Below are positions 8,112 to 16,686 of a stretch of DNA of 43,611 nucleotides, piece after piece. Every line of letters starts with the position of its first letter. Position 1 is the stretch's first letter. Where the stretch lies: NCBI RefSeq assembly GCF_020697055.1, contig NZ_JAJFBP010000038.1:1-43611 (forward strand), in the 5' to 3' direction. The translations under genes and the position numbers were made by a program. The DNA is from Panacagrimonas sp. (lineage in GTDB: Bacteria > Pseudomonadota > Gammaproteobacteria > Nevskiales > Nevskiaceae). Below the pieces are notes generated by a model. That model was not told the origin of the DNA. It saw only the letters and a list, made by a program, of their open reading frames with translations, and did not search any database.

Positions 8112-9209
8112 TCACGCACTCCTGGGTTGTGGGATCGCGGTGATGCGCAGGTCCGGACCCACGCTGCGAACGTCCGTGAACCGAAGCCGCACGCGCTGTT
8201 CGAGGCGCTGCAGACCGGGCACTTCGGCCAGCGCACGCGCGGCATCGCCGAGCAGGCAGGGCGCCAGGTAGCAGACCAGCTCGTCGACCAGGCCGGCGTC
8301 CAGAAGGGCGCCGGCGAGCACGCTCCCGCACTCGACCAGCACGTGGTTGACCTCGTGCTGCGCCAGCGCCCGCAGCGCCGCCGACAGGTCGACGCGACCG
8401 TCTGAAGCAAGCGCCACGTCGACCCGCGCGACGCCTTCGGGCGGCGCGCCGGTCGTGGTGCCGCCGACGCGGAAGCGGCGGGCGCCATCGGCCGCATTCC
8501 ACACGCGTGATGCGCCGGGCACGCGTCCGTTGCCGTCCAGCACGATCCGATCGGGCGCACGCCAGGCGCCGTCGATATCGCGCACGTTGAGCTGCGGATC
8601 GTCCGCGACCACGGTGCCCGCGCCGGTCAGCACGGCGCCGGCTTCCGCGCGCAGGCGATGCACGTCGCGCCGCGCCGCCGGGCTGGTGATCCACCTGGAT
8701 TCGCCGCTGGCCATCGCGGTGCGGCCGTCCAGGCTCGCCGCGAGCTTGAGCGTGACCCACGGCCGTCCGCGCGTCATGCGCGACACGAATCCGCCGTTGA
8801 GTTCGCGCGCCGCGGCTTCCAGCAGGCCGACGTCCACCTCGATGCCGGCACCGCGCAGGCGCTCGAAACCTTTTCCGGCGACCCGCGGATTGGGATCGCT
8901 CATCGCCGCGACCACGCGCCGCGGGCCCGCGGCAACGACCGCATCGGCGCACGGCGGCGTGCGGCCGTGGTGCGAGCAGGGTTCGAGCGTGACGTAGAGG
9001 TCGGCCCCGCGCGCGCGATCGCCTGCCTCGCGCAGCGCGATGATCTCGGCGTGGGGCTGGCCGGCGCGTTCGTGCCAGCCGCGGCCGACGACCTCGCCCT
9101 CGCGCACGATCACGCAGCCGACACGCGGATTCGGAAACGTGCCGAACCGGCCGCGCTCGGCCAGTCGCAGCGCCTGCGCCATGTATTCCGCCGCCCCGCC
9201 TTGGCTCAT
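8112..9209 (-). CDS. ribD: Bifunctional diaminohydroxyphosphoribosylaminopyrimidine deaminase / reductase
   Basis: Carries out the second and third riboflavin steps. The N-terminal deaminase has the zinc site H53-A-E55 ([11 protein letters not shown]) and C78/C87 ([15 protein letters not shown]). The C-terminal reductase has [16 protein letters not shown] and the NADPH-binding [21 protein letters not shown] region. Length is 365 residues, standard. The ATG at 9209 overlaps the nrdR stop by 4 nt. I saw no FMN riboswitch fold upstream; control probably comes from the glyA-nrdR end of the operon. Confidence 0.96.
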   Translation of the reverse strand: MSQGGAAEYMAQALRLAERGRFGTFPNPRVGCVIVREGEVVGRGWHERAGQPHAEIIALREAGDRARGADLYVTLEPCSHHGRTPPCADAVVAAGPRRVVAAMSDPNPRVAGKGFERLRGAGIEVDVGLLEAAARELNGGFVSRMTRGRPWVTLKLAASLDGRTAMASGESRWITSPAARRDVHRLRAEAGAVLTGAGTVVADDPQLNVRDIDGAWRAPDRIVLDGNGRVPGASRVWNAADGARRFRVGGTTTGAPPEGVARVDVALASDGRVDLSAALRALAQHEVNHVLVECGSVLAGALLDAGLVDELVCYLAPCLLGDAARALAEVPGLQRLEQRVRLRFTDVRSVGPDLRITAIPQPRSA

Positions 9210-9778
9210 CGCGCCTTCTTCTTCTTCGAAGCTCGCGGCGCGGGCGGCTCGACCACGGCCGCGCCTTCGGGCTCGGCGGCCGCCTCGTCGATCAGCTGCA
9301 TCTGGCTCTTGCGCTGCTCGGCGGTCGGCAGCCGCTGCAGGCGTTCGATCTCGTCACGAAACGCGTTGACGTCCTCGAAGCTGCGATAGATCGACGCGAA
9401 GCGCACGTAGGCCACGTGATCGAGGTCGCGCAGTTCCTCCATCACCCACTCGCCGACCTGGCGCGAAGGCACTTCGCGCTCGCCGCTCTGGCGCAGCTTG
9501 CGCATCACGTTCTCGACCGCGTGGTCGCGCGCGTCCTGGGTCACGGGGCGCTTGTAGAGCGCGCGCTTGAAGCTCTCCTGCAGCTTGCTCTCCTCGAACA
9601 CCACCGGATCGCCGCTGCGCTTGAGGATGTTGGGCAGCGCCAGCTGCGCGCGTTCGAACGTCGTGAAGCGGCCCTTGCAGCGCTCGCACTCGCGGCGGCG
9701 ACGCACCTGCGTGCCCTCTTCGGCCAGGCGCGAGTCGATCACGCGCGTGTCCGCCGCGTTGCAGTAGGGGCACTGCAT
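9206..9778 (-). CDS. nrdR: Transcriptional repressor NrdR
   Basis: A zinc-ribbon and ATP-cone regulator that represses ribonucleotide reductase genes according to ATP/dATP. From the ATG at 9778 ([13 protein letters not shown]) it is 190 residues, with zinc cysteines C3, C6, C31 and C34. The ATP-cone follows ([20 protein letters not shown]). The C-terminus is extended beyond the usual ~150-160 residues by an Ala/Glu/Pro-rich segment ending in a lysine cluster (RASKKKKAR). The frame is open further upstream into glyA, but the zinc ribbon must lie at the N-terminus. Confidence 0.95.
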   Translation of the reverse strand: MQCPYCNAADTRVIDSRLAEEGTQVRRRRECERCKGRFTTFERAQLALPNILKRSGDPVVFEESKLQESFKRALYKRPVTQDARDHAVENVMRKLRQSGEREVPSRQVGEWVMEELRDLDHVAYVRFASIYRSFEDVNAFRDEIERLQRLPTAEQRKSQMQLIDEAAAEPEGAAVVEPPAPRASKKKKAR

Positions 9779-9797
9779 CAGTGCGCCGCCATCGGGA

Positions 9798-11084
9798 TCA
9801 CGCGGCCCGCTTGATCGCGCCGTACACGGGGAAGCGCGCGCACAACGCCGACACCTCGCCCCGCACGCGGCCCACGACGCCCTCGACATCACCGCCTGCG
9901 GCCATCGCGTCGAGGATGTCGGCGATCCAGCCGGCGACCTGCGCCATCTCGGCTTCCTTGAAGCCGCGGGTGGTCGAAGCCGGCGAACCCAGTCGCAGTC
10001 CCGAGGTCACGAACGGCGACTTCGGATCGTTGGGCACCGAGTTCTTGTTGACGGTGATGTGCGCGCGGCCGAGCGCGGCCTCGGCGTCCTTGCCGGTGAG
10101 GTTCTTGGCGATCAGATCGAGCAGGAACAGGTGATCGTCGGTTCCGCCGGACACCACCCGGTACCCGCGATCGAGCAGCACCTTTGCCATCGCGCGGGCA
10201 TTGAGCACGACCTGCTTCTGGTAGGTCTTGAACGAGGGCTCGAGGGCTTCCTTGAACGCTACCGCCTTGGCGGCGATCACGTGCATCAGCGGTCCGCCCT
10301 GGATGCCGGGGAACACCGCCGAGTTGAGCTTCTTGTTGAATTCCTCGCTCTGGCCCTTGGACAGGATGATGCCGCCGCGCGGTCCGCGCAGCGTCTTGTG
10401 CGTGGTCGAGGTCACGACGTGCGCGTGCGGCAGCGGGCTCGGATATTCACCGGCTGCGACGAGCCCCGCGACGTGCGCCATGTCGACCCAGAAGATCGCG
10501 CCGACCTTGTCGGCGATCTGGCGCATGCGCACCCAGTCCTTGATGCGCGAGTACGCCGAGAAGCCGCCGATCAGCATCTTCGGACGCGTCTCGAGCGCGA
10601 TGCGCTCCATCTCGTCGTAGTTGATCAGGCCGGTCTCGGGATCCAGGCCGTACGGCACGATCTTGTGATGGCGGCCGGAGAAGTTCGCGGCGTTGCCGTG
10701 CGTCAGGTGTCCGCCCTGCGCCAGGTTCATGCCCATCACCGTGTCGCCGGGCTGCACCAGCGCCAGGAAGATCGCGGCGTTGGCCTGCGCACCGGAATGC
10801 GGCTGCACGTTGGCGTAGTCGCAATCGAACAATTTCTTCAGCCGATCGATCGCCAGCTGCTCGGCGACGTCGACGTGCTCGCAGCCGCCGTAGTAGCGCT
10901 TGCCCGGATAACCCTCGGCGTACTTGTTGGTCAGCGCCGAGCCCTGCGCCTGCATCACTGCGGGGCTGCAGTAGTTCTCGGAGGCGATCAGCTCGATGTG
11001 GGCTTCCTGGCGCACGTTCTCGGCCGCGATGGCGGCGGCGAGTTCGGGATCGGCTTGGGTCAGGCTGGGGGCGTTCGTATACAT
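9798..11084 (-). CDS. glyA: Serine hydroxymethyltransferase
   Basis: A PLP enzyme interconverting serine and glycine while charging tetrahydrofolate with a one-carbon unit. The 428-residue protein has the N-terminal HIELIASEN block and GGHLTHG. The PLP lysine is K230 in [16 protein letters not shown]. Length is standard. It is the first gene of the long minus-strand operon, 19 nt ahead of nrdR. The upstream gap to nadA holds a heptamer inverted repeat rather than an obvious promoter, so the glyA promoter must lie around or within that repeat. Confidence 0.97.
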   Translation of the reverse strand: MYTNAPSLTQADPELAAAIAAENVRQEAHIELIASENYCSPAVMQAQGSALTNKYAEGYPGKRYYGGCEHVDVAEQLAIDRLKKLFDCDYANVQPHSGAQANAAIFLALVQPGDTVMGMNLAQGGHLTHGNAANFSGRHHKIVPYGLDPETGLINYDEMERIALETRPKMLIGGFSAYSRIKDWVRMRQIADKVGAIFWVDMAHVAGLVAAGEYPSPLPHAHVVTSTTHKTLRGPRGGIILSKGQSEEFNKKLNSAVFPGIQGGPLMHVIAAKAVAFKEALEPSFKTYQKQVVLNARAMAKVLLDRGYRVVSGGTDDHLFLLDLIAKNLTGKDAEAALGRAHITVNKNSVPNDPKSPFVTSGLRLGSPASTTRGFKEAEMAQVAGWIADILDAMAAGGDVEGVVGRVRGEVSALCARFPVYGAIKRAA

Positions 11085-11093
11085 GAAGCGGCG

Positions 11094-11179
11094 GTAGGCG
11101 TTAGGCGTTGGGGATTGTCGGCGGCGGGAGGCGACAGCGCTGGCGTCCTAACGCCCAACGCCTAACGCCCAACGCCTAA
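11094..11179. repeat. Heptamer repeat arrayed as an inverted repeat (glyA/nadA gap)
   Basis: The right side is a tandem run of 7-bp units CCTAACG, CCCAACG, CCTAACG, CCCAACG then CCTAA (11147-11179). The left side holds the same unit reversed (CGTTAGG, CGTTGGG) at 11099-11112. The two sides can pair over about 18 bp around a 34-bp loop. The nadA stop codon (11176-11178) lies inside the right arm. This looks like an intergenic repeat family member that may also act as the 3' hairpin of nadA mRNA. Confidence 0.75.
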
Positions 11180-12273
11180 TCGACGACTTCGAGCATCAGG
11201 TCCAGCGCCTTGCGCGCCGGGTCGGCGATGTTCGGCGGCACCTTGATCTGGTTGACGACCTGTCCGGCCACCAGATTGTCCAGACACCAGGCCAGGTGCT
11301 GCGGATCGGTGCGGAACATCGTCGAGCACATGCACACGGTCGGGCTCATGAACTGCACCGTCACGCCCTTGGGCTTCATCTCGTCGGCCAGGCGATTGAC
11401 CAGGTTCAGCTCGGTGCCGACCAGCCAGTGATCGCCCGGCTGGCTCGCGCGCACCGTGCGCAGGATGTACTCGGTGCTGCCGACGAAGTCCGACTTCTGG
11501 CAGACCTCCCAGGCGTTCTCCGGGTGGCTGATGACCTTGCCGTTCGGATTGGCCTTGCGGAAGTTGTCGATGTGCGCCGGCTGGAACATCTGGTGCACCG
11601 AGCAGAAGCCTTTCCACAGGATGATCCGGGCATTGCGGATCTGCTCCTCGGTCAGGCCGCCACGCGGCTTCATGAAGTCCCAGGTGACCATCTGCTCGAG
11701 CGGGATGCCCATGCGAAAGCCGGTGTTGCGGCCCAGGTGCTGGTCGGGGAAGAACAGCACCTTCTCGCGACGGCTGAAGCTCCACTCCAGCACCGCCTTG
11801 GCATTGCTCGAGGTGCAGACGATGCCGCCGTGGTTGCCGCAGAAGGCTTTCAGGTCGGCGGCCGAGTTGATGTACGTGACCGGCGTGACGGTCTGGTCCG
11901 GATCGATCACCTGCGACAGCTCGTCCCAGCACTTGCGCACCTTCACCAGGTTGGCCATGTCGGCCATCGAACAGCCCGCGGCGAGGTCCGGCAGGATCAC
12001 CTTGCGCTCGCCGAAAGTCAGGATGTCGGCGACCTCGGCCATGAAGTGCACGCCGCAGAAGACGATGAACTCGGCGTCGGAATTGGCCGCCTGCTGCGAG
12101 AGCTTCAGCGAGTCGCCGGAGTAGTCGGCGTGCTTGAAGACCTCGTTGCGCTGGTAGTGGTGACCCAGGATCGCCAGTCGTTTCCCGAGCAAGGCCTTGG
12201 CGGCCACGATGCGGGCATCACAGCTCGAATCGTCGAGCAGGCTGAATTGGTCCAGCTTCATGACGGCGGCCAC
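11176..12273 (-). CDS. nadA: Quinolinate synthase
   Basis: A 4Fe-4S enzyme that condenses iminoaspartate with dihydroxyacetone phosphate to quinolinate in NAD synthesis. Candidate cluster cysteines are in VFCGVHFMAEVAD, ILWKGFCSVHQMF and SPTVCMCSTMFR, spaced as in the family. GHHYQRNEV near the N-terminus is the typical substrate motif. The GTG at 12273 has a GGAA six nt upstream and gives 365 residues; an ATG four codons later (MKLDQF) is an alternative. Its stop codon lies within a heptamer repeat. No nadB or nadC is next to it. Confidence 0.95.
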   Translation of the reverse strand: MAAVMKLDQFSLLDDSSCDARIVAAKALLGKRLAILGHHYQRNEVFKHADYSGDSLKLSQQAANSDAEFIVFCGVHFMAEVADILTFGERKVILPDLAAGCSMADMANLVKVRKCWDELSQVIDPDQTVTPVTYINSAADLKAFCGNHGGIVCTSSNAKAVLEWSFSRREKVLFFPDQHLGRNTGFRMGIPLEQMVTWDFMKPRGGLTEEQIRNARIILWKGFCSVHQMFQPAHIDNFRKANPNGKVISHPENAWEVCQKSDFVGSTEYILRTVRASQPGDHWLVGTELNLVNRLADEMKPKGVTVQFMSPTVCMCSTMFRTDPQHLAWCLDNLVAGQVVNQIKVPPNIADPARKALDLMLEVVD

Positions 12274-12458
12274 TGCGAATTCCAGGCACGAAAGGGGCGC
12301 GCAGTTTATCCGATCGCCACCCCCTTCTCCGGCGCGCCGGATGCTGCCGCGGAGCGCGGCTCGCGCCTGATTTCACGCTCCTGTAGGCTACGCGGCCCCG
12401 TGGACTGGTCGCAGGTCCAGGGGTTTGGTCTTTTCGCTGTTTTTCCTGGAGATTTTCA

Positions 12459-13181
12459 ATGGCACAGAGTTTCGTGGTGGTCGCGGAACCGCGCGTCGAG
12501 CAGGGCACCGGTGCGAGCCGCCGCCTGCGTAAGACGGGTCGGCTTCCCGCGATCGTGTACGGCGGCAACAAACCGCCGCAGTCCCTCTCGGTGGATCACA
12601 ACGAGCTGTGGAAGAGCCTGAAGGCCGAAGCCTTCTACTCGAAGATCCTGACGCTCAAGATCGGCAACGAATCCGAGCCGGTCGTGCTCAAGGACCTGCA
12701 CCGTCACCCGGTTCGTGACGAGGTCATGCACATGGACCTGCTGCGCATCCTGGCGGATGTGGCCATCCGCATGCGCATTCCGCTGCACTTCAAGGGCGAG
12801 GCCGTGGCGCCGGGCGTCAAGACCGGCGGCGGCATCTTCGAGCACCTCGCCAACGAGGTCGAAGTCGAGTGCCTGCCCAAGGACCTGCCGGAGTTCATCG
12901 AGGTCGACGTGTCGGCCATGAACGTGAACGACGCGATCCACCTGTCGCAGCTCGTCGTCCCCGAAGGCGTTGCGCTGGTCGAACTCAAGCACGACAACGA
13001 CCAGGCGGTCGTCGCCGTCCACCTGCCGCGCGCAGCCAAGGAAGAGGAAGAAGCGCCGGCCGCCGATGCCGCGGCTTCGGCCGAGGTCCCCGCGTCGTCG
13101 CAGAAGGCCCCCGAGGCCGGCAAGGCCGACGCCGGCAAGGGCGACGCCAAGGACGCGAAGAAGGACGACAAGAAGAAGTAG
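12459..13181 (+). CDS. rplY: 50S ribosomal protein L25 (Ctc/TL5 long form)
   Basis: Binds 5S rRNA in the large ribosomal subunit. The 240-residue protein is the long form: an N-terminal L25 domain (GASRRLRKTGRLPAIVYGG, residues about 18-36) and a C-terminal TL5-type beta domain. A low-complexity tail rich in Ala, Glu, Asp and Lys ends in KKDDKKK. The ATG at 12459 has a good ribosome-binding site (CTGGAG, 7 nt upstream). It is followed by a Rho-independent terminator and then pth, the usual neighbour. The 185 bp upstream hold no tRNA; the promoter must lie there. Confidence 0.95.
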   Translation: MAQSFVVVAEPRVEQGTGASRRLRKTGRLPAIVYGGNKPPQSLSVDHNELWKSLKAEAFYSKILTLKIGNESEPVVLKDLHRHPVRDEVMHMDLLRILADVAIRMRIPLHFKGEAVAPGVKTGGGIFEHLANEVEVECLPKDLPEFIEVDVSAMNVNDAIHLSQLVVPEGVALVELKHDNDQAVVAVHLPRAAKEEEEAPAADAAASAEVPASSQKAPEAGKADAGKGDAKDAKKDDKKK

Positions 13182-13202
13182 GGTTCGACGCCCGTACCCT
13201 GA

Positions 13203-13236
13203 CCCGTCCCGGCGCGCCCCGCCCGGACGGGTTTTT
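13203..13236 (+). terminator. Rho-independent terminator or attenuator between rplY and pth
   Basis: CCCGTCC (13203-13209) pairs with GGACGGG (13225-13231) and is followed directly by TTTTT (13232-13236). It lies 22 nt after the rplY stop and 26 nt before the pth start. pth therefore either depends on read-through or has its own start in this short gap. Confidence 0.8.
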
Positions 13237-13262
13237 CATTTCATCCACGGCGCAGGTCATCG

Positions 13263-13856
13263 ATGCCGGACACCCAACTCATCGCCCTCGCCGGCCTGGG
13301 CAATCCCGGCAGCGACTACGCGGACACCCGCCACAACGCCGGCTTCTGGCTCGCCGACCGGTTCGTCGAGCGCCACCGGGGCACGTTTCGCAAGGAAGCC
13401 CGGTTCTTCGGCGAGCTGGCCCGGGTCCGCGTCGGCGCGGACGTCGAAGTGCTGGTGCTCAAGCCGCAGACCTTCATGAATCGCAGCGGCCAGGCGGTCT
13501 CGGCGCTGCTGCAGTTCTACAAGATCCCGGTCGATGCGCTGCTGGTGGCCCACGACGAGCTCGACCTGCCGGTGGGCGCGGTGCGCCTCAAACTGGGCGG
13601 CGGCCACGGCGGCCACAACGGCCTGCGCGACATCCACAAGCCGCTGGGCGACGGCTATCGACGGGTTCGCATCGGGGTCGGACATCCGGGCCAGCGCGAA
13701 CTGGTGATGCCCTACCTCACCCAGATGCGGCCGTCGCGCGTAGAAGAAGCCGCGATCCTCGACGGCATCGACCGCGCCAACGAGGCGATCGACCTGTGGC
13801 TCGGCTCGACCTGGGACAAGGCGGTGCAGGCACTGCACACCGCCGGCACGCCGTAA
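13263..13856 (+). CDS. pth: Peptidyl-tRNA hydrolase
   Basis: Recycles tRNA by cleaving peptidyl-tRNA released from stalled ribosomes. The 197-residue protein has the conserved catalytic and binding residues: N14 (GLGNPG), H24 (TRHNAGF), N73 (TFMNRSG) and D98 (VAHDELDLP). It also has the GGGHGGHNGL block. Length is standard. It lies between rplY and ychF as in many gammaproteobacteria, although here a minus-strand gene separates pth from ychF. Confidence 0.97.
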   Translation: MPDTQLIALAGLGNPGSDYADTRHNAGFWLADRFVERHRGTFRKEARFFGELARVRVGADVEVLVLKPQTFMNRSGQAVSALLQFYKIPVDALLVAHDELDLPVGAVRLKLGGGHGGHNGLRDIHKPLGDGYRRVRIGVGHPGQRELVMPYLTQMRPSRVEEAAILDGIDRANEAIDLWLGSTWDKAVQALHTAGTP

Positions 13857-13860
13857 CGGC

Positions 13861-14352
13861 TCAGCCGGAGGGATAGGCGACGCCCTGGGGGCCGTCGCGA
13901 CGGGTCTCGTCGAGAATCGCCAGGCCTTCGACCCGCGCCCGCACGCTGATCACGCCCTGCGGCGTGGCGACCTCGTAGGCCTGCTCGGTATCCAGGTCGA
14001 TGCCCAGCGTTGGCGCCACCAGCCGGCGCGCCTCACCGTCGCGATCGACGCCGAACAACTCCAGCTCGAGCAGCGCCTTGGAGTCTTCGGCACCGGGGAA
14101 CGGCGTCACGCGGTGGCTGACCCGCAGCGCCGCCTGGCGGCGCGCCGGCGTGAACAGGTCCGCGGTGATCGGTTCGCCTTCGGCGGCGGTCGCGACCGGG
14201 GCTCCCAGGTGCACGCCGTTGCGCGAGATCTCCAGCGTGACCACGTAGGCCGGGTATCCCGGCTGCAGGGTCTCGAGCGCCGATGCGGAATTCGCGAAGC
14301 AGGTCAACAAATTCAGCGCGATAGGAGCGATAATCCGCGTCTTGCCAGCCAT
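13861..14352 (-). CDS. Small exported protein of unknown function
   Basis: From the ATG at 14352 the protein is 163 residues and begins with a clear Sec signal peptide: charged MAGKTR, a hydrophobic core, and cleavage expected after NSASA near residue 28. The mature part is rich in beta-prone segments (LETLQPGYPAYVVTLEI, AALRVSHRVTPF) and has no motif I recognise. A GTG five codons upstream (14367) is an alternative start. It converges with pth with almost no gap and is divergent from ychF. Probably periplasmic; no function is assigned. Confidence 0.75.
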   Translation of the reverse strand: MAGKTRIIAPIALNLLTCFANSASALETLQPGYPAYVVTLEISRNGVHLGAPVATAAEGEPITADLFTPARRQAALRVSHRVTPFPGAEDSKALLELELFGVDRDGEARRLVAPTLGIDLDTEQAYEVATPQGVISVRARVEGLAILDETRRDGPQGVAYPSG

Positions 14353-14465
14353 CGATACGTACCGCACAAAGGGCGTCGATTGTTGCGATGCAATATGAAC
14401 ACCGGATTAAGCCGTCGACGCCGTCGGCCCTCCGCTTCCTCGAACAGACCTAAAGAGAGCAGAAC

Positions 14466-15560
14466 GTGGGCATCAAATGCGGCATCGTCGGCCTTCCCAA
14501 CGTGGGCAAGTCGACGCTCTTCAATGCACTGACCAAGGCCGGCATCGCGGCCGAGAACTACCCGTTCTGCACCATCGACCCGAACGTCGGCGTGGTGCCG
14601 GTGCCCGACCCGCGGCTGGCCGCGCTGGCCGAGATCGTCAAGCCGCAGAAAATCCTGCCGACCACCGTCGAGTTCGTGGACATCGCGGGCCTGGTCGCCG
14701 GTGCGAGCAAGGGCGAAGGCCTGGGCAACCAGTTCCTGGCCCACATCCGTGAGACCGATGCGATCGCGCACGTCACGCGCTGCTTCGCCAACGACGACAT
14801 CGTCCACGTGGCCGGCGGCGTCGATCCGATCCGCGACATCGAGATCATCAACACCGAGCTGGCGCTGGCCGACCTCGAGAACGTGACGCGCGCGACCGAT
14901 CGCGCCGCCAAGGTGGCCAAGGCCGGCGACAAGACGGCGATCGCCAAGCACGAGTTCTACAAGCGCGTGCTGGCCTTGCTCGACCAGGGTCGTCCGGCCC
15001 GCGCGCTCGACTGCGAAGGCGACGAGCGCCTATGGATGCGCGAGCTGCAGCTGATCACCGCCAAGCCGGCGCTCTACATCGCCAACGTCGACGAACCCGC
15101 GCTGCGTGCCGGCAACGCCTACCTGTCCGCGGTGGAGGCCTATGCCAAGGCCGAGAACGCCGTCGTGGTGCCGGTGTGCGCGGCGATCGAGGCGGAGATC
15201 GCGCAGCTCGACGAATCCGACAAGGTCGACTTCCTGCGCGACCTCGGGCTCGAGGAGCCGGGCCTCAATCGCGTGATCCGCGGTGCCTACGCGCTGCTCG
15301 GCCTGCAGACGTATTTCACGGCCGGCGTGCAGGAAGTCCGCGCGTGGACGGTCAAGGCCGGCGCCACCGGTCCGCAGGCCGCCGGCGTGATCCACACCGA
15401 TTTCGAGCGCGGCTTCATCCGCGCCGAGGTCATCGCGTACGACGATTTCATCCGCTATCGCGGTGAGGCCGGTGCCAAGGACGCGGGCAAATGGCGCCTC
15501 GAAGGAAAGGAGTACGTCGTCCGCGAAGGCGACGTGATGCACTTCCGCTTCAACGTCTAG
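14466..15560 (+). CDS. ychF: Ribosome-binding ATPase YchF (Obg family)
   Basis: A universally conserved P-loop NTPase that binds ribosomes and is linked to redox stress responses. The 364-residue protein has the P-loop GLPNVGKST near residues 8-16 and switch block [17 protein letters not shown]. The specificity motif is NVDE rather than NKxD (IANVDEPAL), which in this family favours ATP. A TGS domain ends in [13 protein letters not shown]. The start is GTG at 14466, preceded by AGAGAGCAGAAC. Its partner pth lies upstream. Confidence 0.97.
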   Translation: MGIKCGIVGLPNVGKSTLFNALTKAGIAAENYPFCTIDPNVGVVPVPDPRLAALAEIVKPQKILPTTVEFVDIAGLVAGASKGEGLGNQFLAHIRETDAIAHVTRCFANDDIVHVAGGVDPIRDIEIINTELALADLENVTRATDRAAKVAKAGDKTAIAKHEFYKRVLALLDQGRPARALDCEGDERLWMRELQLITAKPALYIANVDEPALRAGNAYLSAVEAYAKAENAVVVPVCAAIEAEIAQLDESDKVDFLRDLGLEEPGLNRVIRGAYALLGLQTYFTAGVQEVRAWTVKAGATGPQAAGVIHTDFERGFIRAEVIAYDDFIRYRGEAGAKDAGKWRLEGKEYVVREGDVMHFRFNV

Positions 15561-15592
15561 GTCGCCGGCCGCGACGACCGGTCCGCGTCGAC

Positions 15593-16525
15593 TCAGTCGC
15601 CGCGGGCCAGGCGGTCGCCGAAGTACAGCGTCGTGGCGCCGCGCTCGGTGCCGTCGTCGTAGAGCCGGACGACCTCGTCCGGAACGTGGGCCAGGTCGGT
15701 GGCGCGCAGGTAGTCGCGCATCGTCGTGCCGGTGCATTGCGAATCCACATTGGCCGCGCCGCGACGGGCCGCGACGTCGTCGAGGTTCACCGTCCGGAAA
15801 TCGATGCTGTAGCGCGCAACGCCCGTCGTGTTGGCCACGGTCTCGTGCAGCTGCGCACCGGAGAAGAGGATCAACCCACCCGGCGGCGGCAGGACGCGGA
15901 TCGTCTCCCGCTCGATCTGCTGCTGCGCGCGCGGCTGCACGCGCGTGTCGGCGCCGACGTGTTTCACCGCATCGGCCCGACGTTCGTTCCACGCGTAGTA
16001 GTTGTAGCCGCTGGAACTGTTGCTCACGCCGGTCGAGAAGTAGCGCGGGAAGAATCCCATCGCGTTGTCCGACTCGACCTCGAAGATCGGAATCCACCAG
16101 TTGATCTGGCACGCCGGCGCCGAGTACCAGGTGTCGCGGTGCGGATGAAAGGCGTACGCGATGCCCGCGGACAGGAAGTCGGACGGATAGGCCGTGCGCA
16201 TCCTCGGCACGTCGAAGTAGGTCCGGTCCAGGTCCAGGCCGCGCTCCTCGAGGATGCGACGGATGAGCGTCTTGCATTCGGGGTGATGGATGAACCTGGG
16301 CTTCATCACGCCGAGGATGTCGGCGACCTGCGTGGCCGACAGATGACGATGCACGGTCCGCGGATCGTGCGGCGCGAAAGCTGCATTCAGAAGTTCCCGA
16401 CCCAGGGCGATCAGTTCGCCTGTGGCCGGAGAACGGCTATAGACGAACAAGTGGCCCTGGTAGAGCTCACCGCGTCTCGTATCGTCGTCCACCACCCGAT
16501 CGAAGTAGACCGAACAATTGGACAT
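15593..16525 (-). CDS. Putative 2-oxoglutarate/Fe(II)-dependent oxygenase
   Basis: From the ATG at 16525, preceded by GAGGGCG, this is a 310-residue protein. It shows a jelly-roll oxygenase pattern: HxD at H129-R-D131 (AFHPHRDTWY), a distal histidine H227 (LFSGAQLHETV) and an arginine R238 eleven residues later (GVARYSIDFR) placed to bind 2-oxoglutarate. The overall layout resembles phytanoyl-CoA-dioxygenase-like proteins. Substrate is unknown. It is transcribed divergently from the sugar methyltransferase gene and could hydroxylate a sugar or lipid intermediate of that pathway (inference). A GTG two codons upstream is possible. Confidence 0.7.
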   Translation of the reverse strand: MSNCSVYFDRVVDDDTRRGELYQGHLFVYSRSPATGELIALGRELLNAAFAPHDPRTVHRHLSATQVADILGVMKPRFIHHPECKTLIRRILEERGLDLDRTYFDVPRMRTAYPSDFLSAGIAYAFHPHRDTWYSAPACQINWWIPIFEVESDNAMGFFPRYFSTGVSNSSSGYNYYAWNERRADAVKHVGADTRVQPRAQQQIERETIRVLPPPGGLILFSGAQLHETVANTTGVARYSIDFRTVNLDDVAARRGAANVDSQCTGTTMRDYLRATDLAHVPDEVVRLYDDGTERGATTLYFGDRLARGD

Positions 16526-16599
16526 TTGCACGCCCTCGAAGAGGCGACGATGCCTTTTGCGCCCTGTGCGCCGGAATGCCGCTCCCGGGGCAGTCTATA

Positions 16600-16610
16600 G
16601 GAACCGTTCC
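16600..16610. promoter_or_regulatory. Possible operator palindrome in the divergent promoter gap
   Basis: GGAAC-C-GTTCC is a perfect 11-bp palindrome directly after TCTATAG. It lies in the 161-bp gap between the oxygenase gene (minus) and the sugar-methyltransferase gene (plus). Position and symmetry suit a protein-binding site, but a single short palindrome is weak evidence. Confidence 0.25.
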
Positions 16611-16686
16611 CATGCTCGAGTCGTTCACTGAAACGAGGCCTTCGCATACCCTAGCCCGGGCAGCGTCCTGTCCAAATCCCCATTCC

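Noticed and set aside
8109..9300. Possible FMN riboswitch ahead of the riboflavin genes
   Set aside because: The gaps around ribD and ribE are 3 nt or overlapping, and no conserved RFN-type stem set is visible upstream of glyA or ribD.
11094..11179. CRISPR-like array
   Set aside because: Units are 7 bp and contiguous without spacers, and no cas gene is present.
12274..12458. Possible tRNA gene upstream of rplY, as seen in some gammaproteobacteria
   Set aside because: No cloverleaf, T-loop GTTCGA-type or CCA-adjacent acceptor stem could be found in the 185-bp gap.
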